Assembly: GCA_000151295.1 (NCBI GenBank)
Contig: GG745329.1
Location: forward strand, 1,063,964 to 1,127,963
Reading direction: 5' to 3'
Source: Allomyces macrogynus ATCC 38327
Taxonomy: Eukaryota; Blastocladiomycota; Blastocladiomycetes; Blastocladiales; Blastocladiaceae
Length of the DNA stretch: 64,000 nucleotides
Part shown: positions 44,001-55,900 of the stretch, piece after piece
Layout: the number at the start of each line of letters is the position of its first letter
Position numbering within the stretch: position 1 is the stretch's first letter
Translations under genes and position numbers: made by a program
Notes under the pieces: model-generated
What the model was told of the DNA's origin: nothing
Database searches by the model: none
What the model saw: the letters and a program-made list of their open reading frames with translations, nothing else

Positions 44001-47000
44001 GCGTCACGACCGACTGAAAATCGTCGCTGCCGGCATTCGCTGCGAGCGCCTCGCCGCGCCACGCGAGTTCCTTGATAAATGCCTGCATCGGCGCGACGTA
44101 GGGCATTTCAATCTCGAGCCGCGCGCATGCCGTCAGGTACTGCTCGCACTCGGCGACGGACACGGGCTGCTGCCGCGACAACAGCCGCGCGCCCTGCTGG
44201 TTGAGCCGGTAAACGTCGTCGAGCAGCACGTGCAGGTGCGCGAGTTCGGGCGCCTCAATGAACAGCTGCTGGCCCTCCTGGTAGAGCTGCTCGGCCTCGG
44301 CAATCGTGCCCAGTGGCGGCGGCGGGACGGGCGATTCAGACGGCGTTGGCGGCTTGGGCGCGGTGCTTGACGAGGCGCCACTGCCTGCTGCTGCCGCCGC
44401 AGCCGCCGACTTTTTGCTGGCTCCCTTCTTGGTGACCGCGGAAGTCGGCGGGTGCGCAGCCGGTCTGTTCAAGAACCCGGACGCAGCCTCCTGCCACTCG
44501 AGCGCGCGCTGCAAGTGCTGCCGCAACGTGGTCGCCTCCTCGTGCACAACCGGGATCCGCTCGGCAATCGCGACCAGGTCGGCGATCTCCTTGATGGTGG
44601 GCTTGGTCCCGCGCTCGAGGTGTTCGGCGCACGTCGACCGCACGCGCTCGACCCACTTGAGCGGCACGCTCGCGAGTTCCTCGACAAACCGTACAATCTT
44701 TTCGAGTTCTGCGAGTGGGTACCGCTGCGTGACCGTCTTATTGGCGCACTCACAGTCGTTGGCGTGCGCCGGGCACAGCGTGCGGTCGTGCACGTGGCAC
44801 CTCACCGCCGCAAACCAGCAGAACGACTGGCAGTCGGCGCACTGCGTGTCGCACGGGACCGCCGGGTCAGGCATCATGTCGATGGCATACCCTTCGACGA
44901 GTTGCGCTTCTTCGCAGCACCGCGTGAGCAGGTCGGTCAAGTGCGGTGCGAGCCACTGGCTGGTGCGCAAGTCGTTGCCCTCTTTGAGCGCGAGATTGAG
45001 CAGCAGTTCATCGTGCGAAAAGCATGGCGGCTTGCGGAAGGCCTTGTACCGCTGCACGCACTGCAAACCGTACTCGAGCCAGTCGGCGGGCGCGAAATTG
45101 ACGGCCTCGTTGCAGTTGAACCCGTGGTTGAACCCGGCATGGTAGGCCTGCGGGAACGTGATCACAAACTCGCCGGCGCGCTGATGGCAGCCATACACTT
45201 TCACGCCAGCGTCGACGAGTTTCGCGGGCGAGAGCATGGTCGTGATGTGGAACATGAGGTCCGGGTTCTTGGCAAACAGGTCCGGGACCACGTCCTCCAT
45301 GCACTGCTCGAGCTTGGCCGCGTCTGACGCCGGCACGCCGTACCACGTCTTGGTGTCCCCCCAATGCTGGTAGTTGACCGAGTAGACAGTACGTGGTCCT
45401 CGGTATGCCAACAGAACGTGGAGAACGTCATGCCAATGTAGAGCCACGGCACGACGACGCCGGAGATATCGCGCGGGACCTGCGCGAGCAGCGAGTCGTT
45501 GACGAGCGGGAGCACGTTCAAGTTGAACGGGTTGCGCGAATACGGGTTGAACGGGTCGTTCTCGACGGTTGGGAACCCGGACCCGTGCACGGCCGAGTGC
45601 AAGTCGGCGCCGTACTCGACCTCGCACGTTTCAAACGGTGACTCGACGAGCCGCCAAAACTCGCGCTCCACCTCTTCTTCCGTCACATACAGCTGCTTGT
45701 TGGCGTGCGCCGCGTCGGCCGCCGTGCCGCCAGTCGCGCGCGTGCGGTGGCCAAACCACGCGCGCTTGAAGTCGTTCGCCTTGCCCTGGAACTCGTGCAG
45801 CGAGTACTCGCCGCCGTCCTCGAAGCCGAAATCGTTGCCGGTCTCGTGCACGCACTGCTTGCAGAACCACTCGGGCAGCGTGCGCGGGTGCACCATGAGA
45901 GGCGGGTCGAGACAAAACGCGTGGTAGCCCTTGCCGCAGTCGTCGCAAATGACCATGAGCTGCGGGTTGTGCCCGTGGCCGCAAGTCTCGCACAGCTCCT
46001 CGCCGCGCTTGGGCGTGTAGTTTTCGGGCAAAGGCACGCGCGCGAGCGAGGCTTCGGGCGGGACCTTGTAGGCAGCGCCGTTCGCCGGATGCGCGGCACG
46101 GTCCTTGCCGCGCGTCGACCGGCGCCGATTGGCGGAACCGTCGCCCTGCTTCGCGTCATCGGGTGTCGTGGGCTCTGGTGCTGCTGCCGACGACGACGAC
46201 GATGGACCGGGCGTCGATGGTGCGACGGGTGCTGCTGCGCCAGACGAGGCGGCGGTGCCATTGGCTGCGTCATTCGCGGCGGGCGTGGCCGAGAGCGGGT
46301 TCGATAAGACAACCTCGTTGATGCTGCGCATGCCCTCGGCTGCCGACTCTTGCTGGGCCAGGTACTCTTCAAACGGGGCCAGGTACTTGTTGTAGCAGCC
46401 CTTGAGCGTCGACGGCAGTGAATGCGACGGCGTCAGGCCGAGGGCCTTGCCAATGTCGGTCCATTTGCGGTTTTCCGAGGCCTAATTGCAGGCGAGCGTG
46501 AGATACAATGTGCATACCCAGAGCAGACCCGACCAAGAAAACGTACCGCTTGCGGCCCACCGCGTCTCTGAACTTCGGTGCGCAGCGCGTGCAAGTCGAC
46601 AGGCTTGCGCTGGATCACGGGCAAATGGTTCATAGGGTGGCCCATGAGCGCGTGGTACTTTTGCAGCGTGTCGAGGAAATTCAAACTCGCGCGCGAGGTG
46701 CCCTCCATTTCGTTGAGCGGCTGCTTGCGCGTGCGGAACCGGAACGTGTCCATGGCAATGGCAAACCCCGGGTCCCACTCGCGCGGCGGCACGATCTTAC
46801 AAATGCCAGCCTTTTCGGCGCCTGGCTTGATTTTGCGAATGTAGGCGAGCGGGTCGGCAAACTCTTGCACCGACGGGTAGTAGATGGGGCAGTGGTGCAC
46901 ATTTGGGTGCACGAACGTCGACGACGGAAGCGACACGAAGTCGTGGTTGACAGCGGGCAGGTCGAGCGGCGGGGCACGGTCGGGCGTGCGCACGCGTGGT

Positions 47001-47071
47001 GGCAAGGGCGCTCCCGCGGACTTGCGTGCACCGCCACCGCCGCCGGCGGACTGCTGCTTCTTGCCGTACAT
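41086..47071 (-). CDS. KDM5: KDM5/JARID1-type histone H3K4 demethylase, with a frame break in the JmjC domain
   Basis: Fe(II)/2-oxoglutarate demethylase of H3K4me2/3, about 1970 aa. Exon 1 is 47071-46547 and exon 2 is 46481-41086 (65-bp intron, GTACGT, inside ARID). Domain order: JmjN (CPIYYPSVQEFADPLAYI), ARID (LDTLQKYHALMG; ENRKWTDIGKALGL), PHD1 (CETCGHGHNPQLMVICDDC), JmjC (YIGMTFSTFCWHTEDH; NYQHWGDTKTWYGVP; AYHAGFNHGFNCNEAVNFA), C5HC2 finger, PLU-1 helices, PHD2 (CFCRQPDSGIMIGCEVC), PHD3 (CICQKPATPLVSMACCDGC) and a Lys/Pro-repeat, poly-Ala tail. The Fe ligands (His and Glu of WHTED, then His of FNHGFN) are present. Directly after WHTEDH, at 45385-45392, the frame shifts by the equivalent of +2 (or -1) bases. 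With no splice sites there, this is most likely a sequence error, otherwise an inactivating lesion. Confidence 0.9.
42243..42345 (-). repeat. Tandem Lys-Pro-Pro/Glu repeat coding region in KDM5
   Basis: Repeats of a GGCGGTTTYGGCTCCTTGG-like unit encode KEPKPPKPPKEPKPP motifs in the C-terminal part of KDM5. The basic repeat may bind DNA or act as a linker. Confidence 0.75.
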
Positions 47072-47739
47072 GGCCCGACGCGCGGCGTGGTCGTGGTCGG
47101 GTCGCGGTGGTCGAGGGGGGGGGGGGGGGGGGGCAAGGCGGAGGTCGTCGTCGTGGGGGTCGCGTTGGCACACTGGACGAAGTCGGGCGTGCTGCGGGTC
47201 GATGGAGAGCGGCGGCGCCGGCGGTGCGAGTGCGGCAAGTCGCGCGCGGGGAGGACGGCGATCTCGGCGCGGAGGTGGGCGCAAAGTAATGCCGGCGAAT
47301 TCGTTGTGGTTTGGCTGCCGTTGATGGCGGCGGCGGCGACTTGGAGGTTTGCGGCGGTTCGCAAGCGTCTCGCACCAAGTCGCGTGGAGGACTCCCTGAC
47401 GTGACGTCGTCGGACCGGCTCCTGGGGAAGTGATGGATGTGACGTGCGGTGGACAAGAGCGAGTCGCTCTGAAGGCGACAATGGGTGTGGCAGGTGGAGC
47501 ATGTGTTCCTGACATGCCGAGAAGCAAACGGAAGCAAAACGCACGCTGCGTGCTTCCGTCGTGTTCCCAGCCTGCACACAGCGACTGACTTGGCGTGCGC
47601 GTGCTCGCTTGTCAGCCGTTTGGAAAACAAGTCGCCACGCAACTCGGCCGCGACGGCTTCAAAAGCGCCGGCGTCCCCGTGCCCGCCGCGACTCTCATCC
47701 AACAGCGCTTGATTCACCCCCTTGCTCTGCTGATCCACA
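47072..47739. promoter_or_regulatory. Divergent promoter between KDM5 and HSP70 copy 2, weak HSE-like pairs
   Basis: On the plus strand GAA occurs at 47521 and 47531, and TTC at 47554 and 47564. Each pair has the 10-bp step spacing of heat-shock elements, but neither forms a three-unit array and the two pairs are out of register. This is far weaker than the four-unit array of copy 1. Confidence 0.4.
47115..47133 (-). repeat. Poly-G run (19 G; poly-C in KDM5 sense) just upstream of KDM5
   Basis: Nineteen uninterrupted G on the plus strand, 44-62 bases before the KDM5 ATG; it reads as poly-C in the KDM5 leader. Confidence 0.9.
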
Positions 47740-50022
47740 ATGTCGAAGCTCGACTCGCCCGCCGTCGGTATCGGTACGTGTCGCCGCGCCGCCCCCCCGC
47801 TGGCCGCTCCTCGCCGGGCTTGGCGTGCGCACTACACGCTCCCGATCTCGCCCCTGTTGCTGTCCGCGACCGTTTTGTCGATCGTGCGCTCGCCGTGGCT
47901 TCTGGCCGCCGCGTGGGATCGTGGTTTCCGCCGCAGTGATCAGCGTGTCGGCTGTGATCCGGTGATTTTTACAGCGCGGCACCAGCGCGCAGTGAGCAAC
48001 GATCGACGTGCACGCGCGTGCAGTCGGCGACCGCGACCACCGACCGACCCATGATCTCGAGAGCAAATCGACTGACGTGCTCCCTGCTTCGCAAATCGAC
48101 TAGACCTCGGCACGACCTACTCGTGTGTCGGTGTCTGGCAGAATGACCGCGTCGAGATCATTGCCAACGACCAGGGCAACCGCACGACGCCCTCGTACGT
48201 GGCCTTCACCGACACGGAGCGCCTGATTGGCGATGCCGCCAAGAACCAGGTCGCCATGAACCCGGCGAACACGGTGTTCGACGCCAAGCGCCTGATTGGC
48301 CGCCGCTTCGACGACGACGTGGTGCAGTCGGACATGAAGCACTGGTCGTTCAAGGTGGTCAACAAGAACTCGAAGCCCTACATCCAGATCGAGTTCAAGG
48401 GCGAGACCAAGGTGTTTTCGCCCGAGGAGGTCTCGTCCATGGTCCTGCTCAAGATGAAGGAGACGGCCGAGGCCTACCTCGGCACCAAGGTCAACCACGC
48501 CGTCGTCACTGTCCCGGCGTACTTCAATGACTCGCAGCGCCAGGCGACCAAGGACGCGGGCGCGATTGCGGGTTTGAACGTGCTGCGCATCATCAACGAG
48601 CCGACGGCCGCCGCCATTGCCTATGGTCTCGACAAGAAGGGCGCGACGGGCGAGCGCAACGTGCTGATTTTCGACTTGGGCGGCGGCACGTTTGATGTGT
48701 CGCTGTTGACGATCGAGGAGGGCATCTTCGAGGTCAAGGCCACGGCCGGTGACACGCATCTCGGCGGCGAGGACTTTGACAACCGTCTCGTCACGCACTT
48801 TGTGCAGGAGTTCAAGCGCAAGCACAAGAAGGACATCACGTCGAACGCGCGCGCGCTGCGTCGCCTGCGCACGGCCTGCGAGCGCGCCAAGCGCACGCTC
48901 TCGTCGTCGGCGCAGACGTCGATTGAGATTGACTCGCTGTTCGAGGGCATCGACTTCTACACGTCGATCACGCGCGCGCGCTTCGAGGAGCTCTGCGCCG
49001 ACCTGTTCCGCTCGACCATGGACCCGGTCGAGAAGGTGCTGCGCGACGCCAAGATGGACAAGTCGCAGGTGCACGAGATTGTGCTCGTTGGTGGGTCGAC
49101 GCGTATCCCCAAGGTGCAGAAGCTCGTCTCGGACTTTTTTAACGGCAAGGAGCCCAACAAGTCGATCAACCCGGACGAGGCCGTTGCCTACGGTGCCGCC
49201 GTCCAGGCCGCCATCTTGGCCGGCGACCAGTCGGAGAAGGTGCAGGACCTGCTGCTGCTCGATGTCGCTCCGCTCTCGCTCGGGATCGAGACGGCCGGCG
49301 GTGTCATGACGCCGCTCATCAAGAGGAACTCGACGATCCCGTGCAAAAAGTCGGAGACGTTCTCGACCTACGCCGACAACCAGCCGGGCGTCCTGATCCA
49401 GGTCTACGAGGGCGAGCGCACGCGCACCAAGGACAACAACCTGCTCGGCAAGTTTGAGCTGACCGGCATCCCGCCGGCACCGCGCGGCGTGCCGCAGATC
49501 GAGGTCACGTTCGACATTGACGCCAACGGCATCCTGAACGTGACGGCCGTCGACAAGCAGACGGAGCGGTCGAACAAGATCACGATCACCAACGACAAGG
49601 GCCGTCTCTCCAAGGAGGACATTGAGCGCATGGTGGCCGAGGCCGAAAAGTACAAGAAGGAGGACGAGGAGGCGGCGGCGCGCGTGCAGGCCAAGAACGG
49701 GCTCGAGTCGTACGCCTACAACCTGCGCAACACGATCAACGACGACAAGGTGGGCGGCAAGCTCGACAAGGACGACAAGGACAAGCTCGACGCGGCCATC
49801 ACCGAGACGATCAACTGGCTCGACCACAACCAGGAGGCGGCCAAGGACGAGTACGAGCACAAGCAAAAGGACCTCGAGGCCATTGCCAACCCGATCATGA
49901 CCAAGCTCTACGCCGCGGGCGGTGCTGGTCCGGCCGGTGGCATGCCGGGCAACTTTGGCGGGGCCGCTGACGCGCCGACCGCCGAGGACCCGACGGGCCC
50001 GACGATCGAGGAGGTCGACTAA
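47740..50022 (+). CDS. hsp70: Cytosolic HSP70 chaperone, copy 2
   Basis: Same 650-aa cytosolic Hsp70 as copy 1, ending in EEVD. Exon 1 is 47740-47773 and exon 2 is 48104-50022. The 330-bp intron (donor GTACGT) is three times longer than in copy 1, and its sequence is unrelated except for the last 17 or so bases. Exon 1 carries two synonymous differences from copy 1 (TCG for TCT, GTC for GTT). Exon 2 shows only one visible difference in 1919 bases (C at 48111), synonymous in GGC/GGT. The promoter lacks the strong step HSE, so this copy may be less heat-responsive (inference). It shares its upstream region with KDM5. Confidence 0.97.
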
Positions 50023-50033
50023 GCGGAACGGCG
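48104..50033 (+). repeat. Inverted 1.93-kb repeat, right arm (HSP70 exon 2)
   Basis: Partner of 1765-3694. Identity stops 11 bases beyond the stop codon and at the 5' exon border. Confidence 0.9.
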
Positions 50034-50506
50034 GCGCGATGTGTGCACCGGTCTGTGAGTTCGGTCGTTTGTCCTTGGGTGTGTTTCCGTTTGCCTGCTT
50101 GACCAGATGCTGCTGTCGCTGCCCAGCTTGCGCGGGCGGCGGAGTTTTTGCGTTGCGGTTGCATGCGAATTGTTCGTTGATTCGTTGGTTGGTTTGTCCT
50201 GCACAGTACCCCTCCGTTTTCCGTTGGGCGCCGTTGGCTCTTGGTAGCCGATTTCTTGTTTTTCTGCTTTACAAAATATAGCTTCTGCCCCTTGGAATAT
50301 TCTGGTCCTTTTTTTTGCTCGCATTGGGCTTGGTCTGACCCGTCAAGAGCGTCGAGGTGAGCGAGGTGCAGATGGGCCAAGATGAACACTAGCATGAATA
50401 AACGTTCCTGACTTGTCGAAGTCGACGACCAACAGGATTTTGATGACATGCTCGCCAGCGAGTCGAACGTCGTATGGTACAAACAAACACCCGGCACACG
50501 GCCAAT
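50034..50506. other. Convergent intergenic region
   Basis: The 3' flanks of HSP70 copy 2 and dihydroorotase. T-rich sequence (for example 50251-50320) on the plus strand could hold the HSP70 poly(A) signals; no gene is seen. Confidence 0.5.
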
Positions 50507-51928
50507 CTAGCTCGACAAGGTCATTTTCCACGGCAGTGTCTGGCCTGCGAGGAACGGCACGACCTCAACTGGAGTGCCATTCGGCCCAACCATGCCCTCG
50601 ACCGTCATAACCTCCGGGATCGTGATCCCTTCTTCAACGGGCACATGCGTGAGCGTAACGGCCCCCGTTTCCGGCATCGGGAGCCCATAAAACGCGCGCC
50701 CGTACTCGCACGCAAACCCGGGCAACCGCGGCAACATATCAAGCTGGTGGAACAAGTGGGCCAGGTACGGCAGCGGGTGCAGCGACGTGAACAGTCCCGC
50801 GGGCGCCTTCGCTGACTCTTTGGCGTGCCGCGGGTGCGGCGCCGAGTCGGTCCCCAGGAAGAACCGTGGGTGGCCCGACCGCACGATCTCGCGCAGGGCC
50901 GTGCGGTCGGCAAACGTCTTGGCGACGGGTTTGCAGAACCCGTGCGGTAAACCGGCCCAGTCCTCGACGGTCAGGTAGAGGTGATGCACGGTGACCGTGC
51001 AGGCCACGGTTGAGCCCATGGACGCAACGAGGTCAACGGCGTCCTTGGTCGTGACGTGTTCGAGCACGATGCGCAGGTTAGGGAAATCGCGGTGAAGCTT
51101 TTCGAGGTGCGTGAGGAACCGCGCCTCGGCGTTGAGGACGGTGATGTTCTGGAGTGACCAGTGAAGAGTGAGCAATCGAACATTGCTGCATCGGCGATGA
51201 AGGAACAGGAAGCGCACCTGCTCGGGGTTGGACGGGCACTCGCCGTGCAGGTTCAGAATCATGCCCTCTTCCTCCATTGCCTTGAAGACGGGGTAGTAGG
51301 CGTCGTAGCTCTCGATGCCCGAGTCCGAGTTGGTCGTGACGCCGCGCGGGTAGCTCTTGATGCCTGATCAACCCACCAAATTGTCGTCGCTGGATCAGCA
51401 TCTTGACGCGACGCAATACAACAACTTGACGTGGTCAAACGCACCGGTAATGCCCATCCGCTTGGCCTTGCGCACCTCATCGGGCGTCAACTCGGGCGAC
51501 AAGTAAATGGTCATCAAAAACTTCAAGTCCCTGCCGGCGTCACCGGCCCACTGGTAGAGGTCCTTTTGGTAGGCGGCGGCCATGCCCGTGTCGGTAATGG
51601 GCGGGATCAGGTTGGGCATTACGACAAACGTGTCGATGCCGGTGCCGACGAGTTTGGGCACAACGGTCGCAGCCATAGGGCCCTGGCGCAAGTGCACGTG
51701 CAAGTCGGCGGCCGGGCGCATGGTAATCGACACGGCGTTGCTGGCCGGTGCGGGCGCCGTGTTGCGCGACACGTCCATTTGCGCGGGCATGCGCGTCGAG
51801 CAGTAAGCGCGTCGTGGCTGGATATTTGTGGTGGCGGCCGAAAACGTCGCCAACGCGGCGGCACGGGCGGCCAGTCGTGGCCATGACGAGGCCGCCGTGG
51901 CCGCGGTGCGGATGCTGCTGGTGATCAT
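50507..51928 (-). CDS. URA4: Dihydroorotase (pyrimidine biosynthesis)
   Basis: Zn amidohydrolase that cyclises N-carbamoyl-aspartate to dihydroorotate, third step of UMP synthesis. Exons 51928-51445, 51363-51218 and 51148-50507 (423 aa; introns 81 and 69 bp). Metal and substrate motifs: ADLHVHLRQGPM (HxH), MPNLIPPITDT, ITG+IKSYPRGVTTNSDSG across intron 1 (carboxylated Lys in IKSYP), ILNLHGECP (His), IVLEHVTTKDA (His), and FFLGTDSAPH (catalytic Asp). It is of the monofunctional fungal/bacterial PyrC-like type rather than part of CAD. The first ATG adds about 70 residues before the core (MITSSIRTAATAASSWPRLA, rich in Arg/Ser/Ala), which looks like a mitochondrial presequence. Internal ATGs just before the core could give a cytosolic form of normal length. 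Confidence 0.94.
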
Positions 51929-52942
51929 GGGCGGATCGGCCAGAAGTCGAAGTAATTTCTGTAATTGGCTCGGCGGCCCGGTGAGCAGAAGACCGCCTGG
52001 CTTGGCCAAACGGCCCACCGCGCAGAATGAAATCGCGTCAGGACCATCAGGCGCACGCGTCGTTCCACCGCAGTCTCGCACCGTCTCACGGCCCTGAAGT
52101 TGTGCCTTCGTCGCGCTCATCTCGGCCCTGCATATCGCAACCACGCGGCCGTGCTGAACTGTGGGCCCCCACCACGCACCGCACCGCCAGGGCCCGGCGC
52201 CGTGCTCCGCCTATCTCTTCGTGGAGAGCAGCCACTCTTTGAAGGCCGCACCGTGGACCGGCCGCGCAGTGCAATGATCCCTGACCAGCCAGTGGTGATT
52301 CACTGCGTTAGCAGCCCCACTCTGGCCCGCTGTCAGCGCTTGACATGCGAGCTGCTGGGAAAAGCAAACGTGCGCGCTTGCCCGCCGCGTCGCGCGAGAA
52401 GGCGAGGCCAAGAGCGCAGCGAACGGGCCGCAACCGCTGCTTCTCTCCGCTTCCGCTTCCGCTGGTGAGGTGAGCACGACCGCGGCAGCAACAAGCCAAC
52501 ACACGACAGTCACCCGACATCTCGCGCCGTTATCTTGGATTGACAGCAGCAACACGTTGAATCGAGCGCCGGTCCTGTCGTGGTTCATAACCAACCATCC
52601 ACGAGTGTCTCGACCACCACCACCAAGACCAAGACGAAGCGAACCGCTCCAACCTCGTTGGTACGGTCTTGGCCACGAAGCCAGCCCAAGCTCACTGCGC
52701 GGCTCGCTCACGGTGTTGGGTGGAGCGCGCTGCCGCCCGCGCTGGCCGCTTTTGCGCTGCCGTGTCGCGCCGTTGTTGCGCACGAAGGGGCGGGCCAAGC
52801 GCGACCGCATCCTCGCCAGATCTGAACCGCCACCACCACGCCTTCGGCGACGTCCACCATTTCTGACCACCAAAGGTGATGCCGCGGCCAGATCCGCGCG
52901 CCTTTCGCAACCACCGTCCTCGTGCACGCTGCCACCGCCACC
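51929..52942. other. Divergent promoter region, dihydroorotase and HPC2/UBN gene
   Basis: The 1.0 kb between divergent genes has open frames but no recognisable protein. The last 300 bases are rich in CCACCA-type triplets, like other leaders in this window. Confidence 0.5.
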
Positions 52943-55900
52943 ATGGCCACGGCACCGTCGCCCACCCCCACCGCCGCGGCGGCAACGGCAGCTCTCACCG
53001 CCAGCTCGCGCGCCGCGAGACCGACCGCTTCTGGCCCCGCGCCGACACCACCACCACCGCCCAGCACCACCGCCAACCTGGCCGCCGCCGCTGCTGCTCC
53101 GGCCACCTCATCTTCGACCAACACCACCAACCCAGCCTTGCTCGCGAACCCAACCACCACCAAACCCGCACCCACCTCCACCAAGCCCGTGGCCACCACT
53201 TCCGCCAAACCCAAGCCGCGCGCACTCACCATCCCCGCGCCCGCCGTCGTCATCGCACCACCCACCTACGCGTCCACCTATGTCCACGACGTGACGCTCC
53301 CGCTCGTCGCCTCCTCGCACGACCTGCCCTTGCACTTTGGTGCCGAGTCGCTCGGCAACCCGGCCATTCTCGATGCGCGACAAGTGATCATGGCGAGCCA
53401 CGGCGGTGTGCTCCCCGCCGAGTTTGCGCTGCGCAAGTGGACACGCGACGATGCGACCAGCGCCGGCGCGCACGCGCCCGCGGGTGGTGCAGGGTCGACG
53501 AGCGACGACGAGGATGACGAGGATGAGGAACAGACGGATACGGATCGCGACGCGGCGGCGGCTGCGGCTGCGTCTGGAGACGCTGCCGAGGAAGGAGGGA
53601 ACGATGCGGAGGGCGACGGCGGCGACGCTGACTCGGAGACGGGGTGGGAGGACTCGGAGGAGCACGAGGACGGCGACGGCGACGGCGACGACGGGAGCGA
53701 CACGGAGACGCCCAAGGACGCCGACTCGGACACGCCCGTTTCCGCGACCGTGCCGACTCCACCGGCGTCGGCGCCGGCCGCAGGCAGTGGGTTCCTCGAG
53801 TCGCTGCTCGCTAAGTACCCGCCGACCGGTCCACCTGCGACGGCACCCATATCCGGGAAACCATCTTCTGCGGTCGCTGCAAAACCCGCGCCCACCAAGG
53901 CACCGACCAAGCGCCGCCGCCGCGAGGAGTGGTACGACTCTGACGACTCGTTTATCGACGACTCGGACGAGTTTATCGGCAATGTCGGCCTGCTCAAGCC
54001 GGTGCGCAGCGGGTTCTTCATGGTCGTCGGGCCCGTCAATTCGGAGCCGCTCGAGGGGGTCACGGCCGTGTAAGTGCTGCACTTCGTGTGTCCAGGCTCA
54101 GGTGCGACAGATCACGCCCAAATTGACCCTTTCCATTGTCTTCTAGTCGTCCTCGTGGCTCGGTCCCGCTCTCCGACAGAGAAGCATCGGAAAGGCTCTC
54201 GACGCCCATGTCCGAAGACTCGGTGTTTCAGCCGCAGCCCAAGCGGCCGGTGCCAGCCAAGAAGCCCGCAGGCACACATCCGTCGTCATCGTCGACCGTG
54301 ACCAGCGCCAAGCCGTCTGCGGCCAAGTCGGACGCCAGCGCCGCGAGTTCATCCAGCAAACTGGCGCTCGCCAAGGTGACCTCGCCGGCGCCCACGCCGG
54401 TGCCATCGCAGCCCGCGCCGGCGGCCCCATCGGCCCCAGGCCACTCGACGACGACGCGCGTCGTGCTCATTTACAACCGCCACTCGCCCGTGACCTCCGA
54501 CGTGGAGAAACTGCTGCAAGAGTACCACGCGCTGACGCGCGAGACCGACTGGCGCAATAAGTCCAAGTTCCCGGAACATCTCGAGGAGCCGATCTGGCAG
54601 CTTGTGCGCACGCATTTTTGGGCGACGCAGTGGGTGCCTGCCGAGGAGTTTCTGGTCAAGTTGATCACGACCATGCCCTACAACCAGTACACGGTCAAGC
54701 GATTGATTGCGCGCCTGCATGTACCCAAAATGGTGGAGATTCTCGATGCCGATATCAACCAGCAAATCGACGACTTGGAGGCAACGGCCAAGGCCGACTT
54801 GTGGCCACAGGAACAGGCCAAGCAGGAGGCCGACGCGGTGCCGCCCAGTGGCGAGGGCGCGGCCAAGCAGCGTACGTCACTCTCCACCCGATGAATGCTT
54901 TGCCGTGGGCGCTTCTGATGGGTGCTAACCGGGACTGTGGCCAAAATCAGGTCGCCGCACCAAGATGCCGCCGACCATCCGGCAAAAGCTAGACTCGATT
55001 GGCGAGACGCGGCTCTGGATCGAGCAGTTGATTCTGTGGCGAACGTACGCTCCACGCTCCGCCCCCGTTCTTGTCGATTATTTGGTTGCGTGTCCACTGA
55101 TCACAAACGGTTGCCGTTCCCGTTCGTAGCGCCATCTACGAACGCATCAATTCCCCGAACGGCCCGGTGCGCCCATCCATCAACCGCAACCTCTTTGAGC
55201 AGGTGGTCGATTGCTTCCCGCCCGGGTACCTGAAAATCACCGACATTGCCAACCTGCCGTTCTGGGACCGGTACCTCGAGCGGCTCAAGGAACAGGAGGA
55301 GGAGGACCAGCGCAAGACTTTGGCCAGCGCAGCAGCCAAGAAGCGCAAGTCGAATGCGGGCACGGCCTATAGCGCGGCGCCGTTGTCTTCGGCGCCTTCG
55401 TCATCGGCACCCCCATCTTCTTCAGCGCCCGCAACGTTGACGGCGCCGCCGCCCCCATCGTCGTCGGTCTCGTCATCGGCTCCGCCATCGTCGTCGTCAG
55501 CGGCGGTGGCGAGCAAGGTCCCGGTGCCATCATCTGCTTCCTCGATCACGACGACGACGAAACACGTCGTGACGATCCCGTCGTCGCCACCGCCCGTCGC
55601 GGCCTCGCCCCTGACACTGCCGCCGACCTCGTCCCCCGCACTCGCGGCGCTGGCTCCAGCACCGGCCACGTCGCCGCTTTCCGCACCCTCGGGCCCCGCA
55701 CGCATCCCGACCCCTGTCCCTGACGTTGACACTGCCAACGCGACCGCAGCCGCACCACCAGCGACGGGCGCACCTCCGATCTCGCGCGTCGTGGGCCCAT
55801 CTCCGCTCCGCGCCATGCTCCTTCCCGACTCCTCCTCTACCACCGGCGCCGCTGCCGCGTTCCCGACCCCCGCCGACCCACCGACCGCCGACCGCACCGA

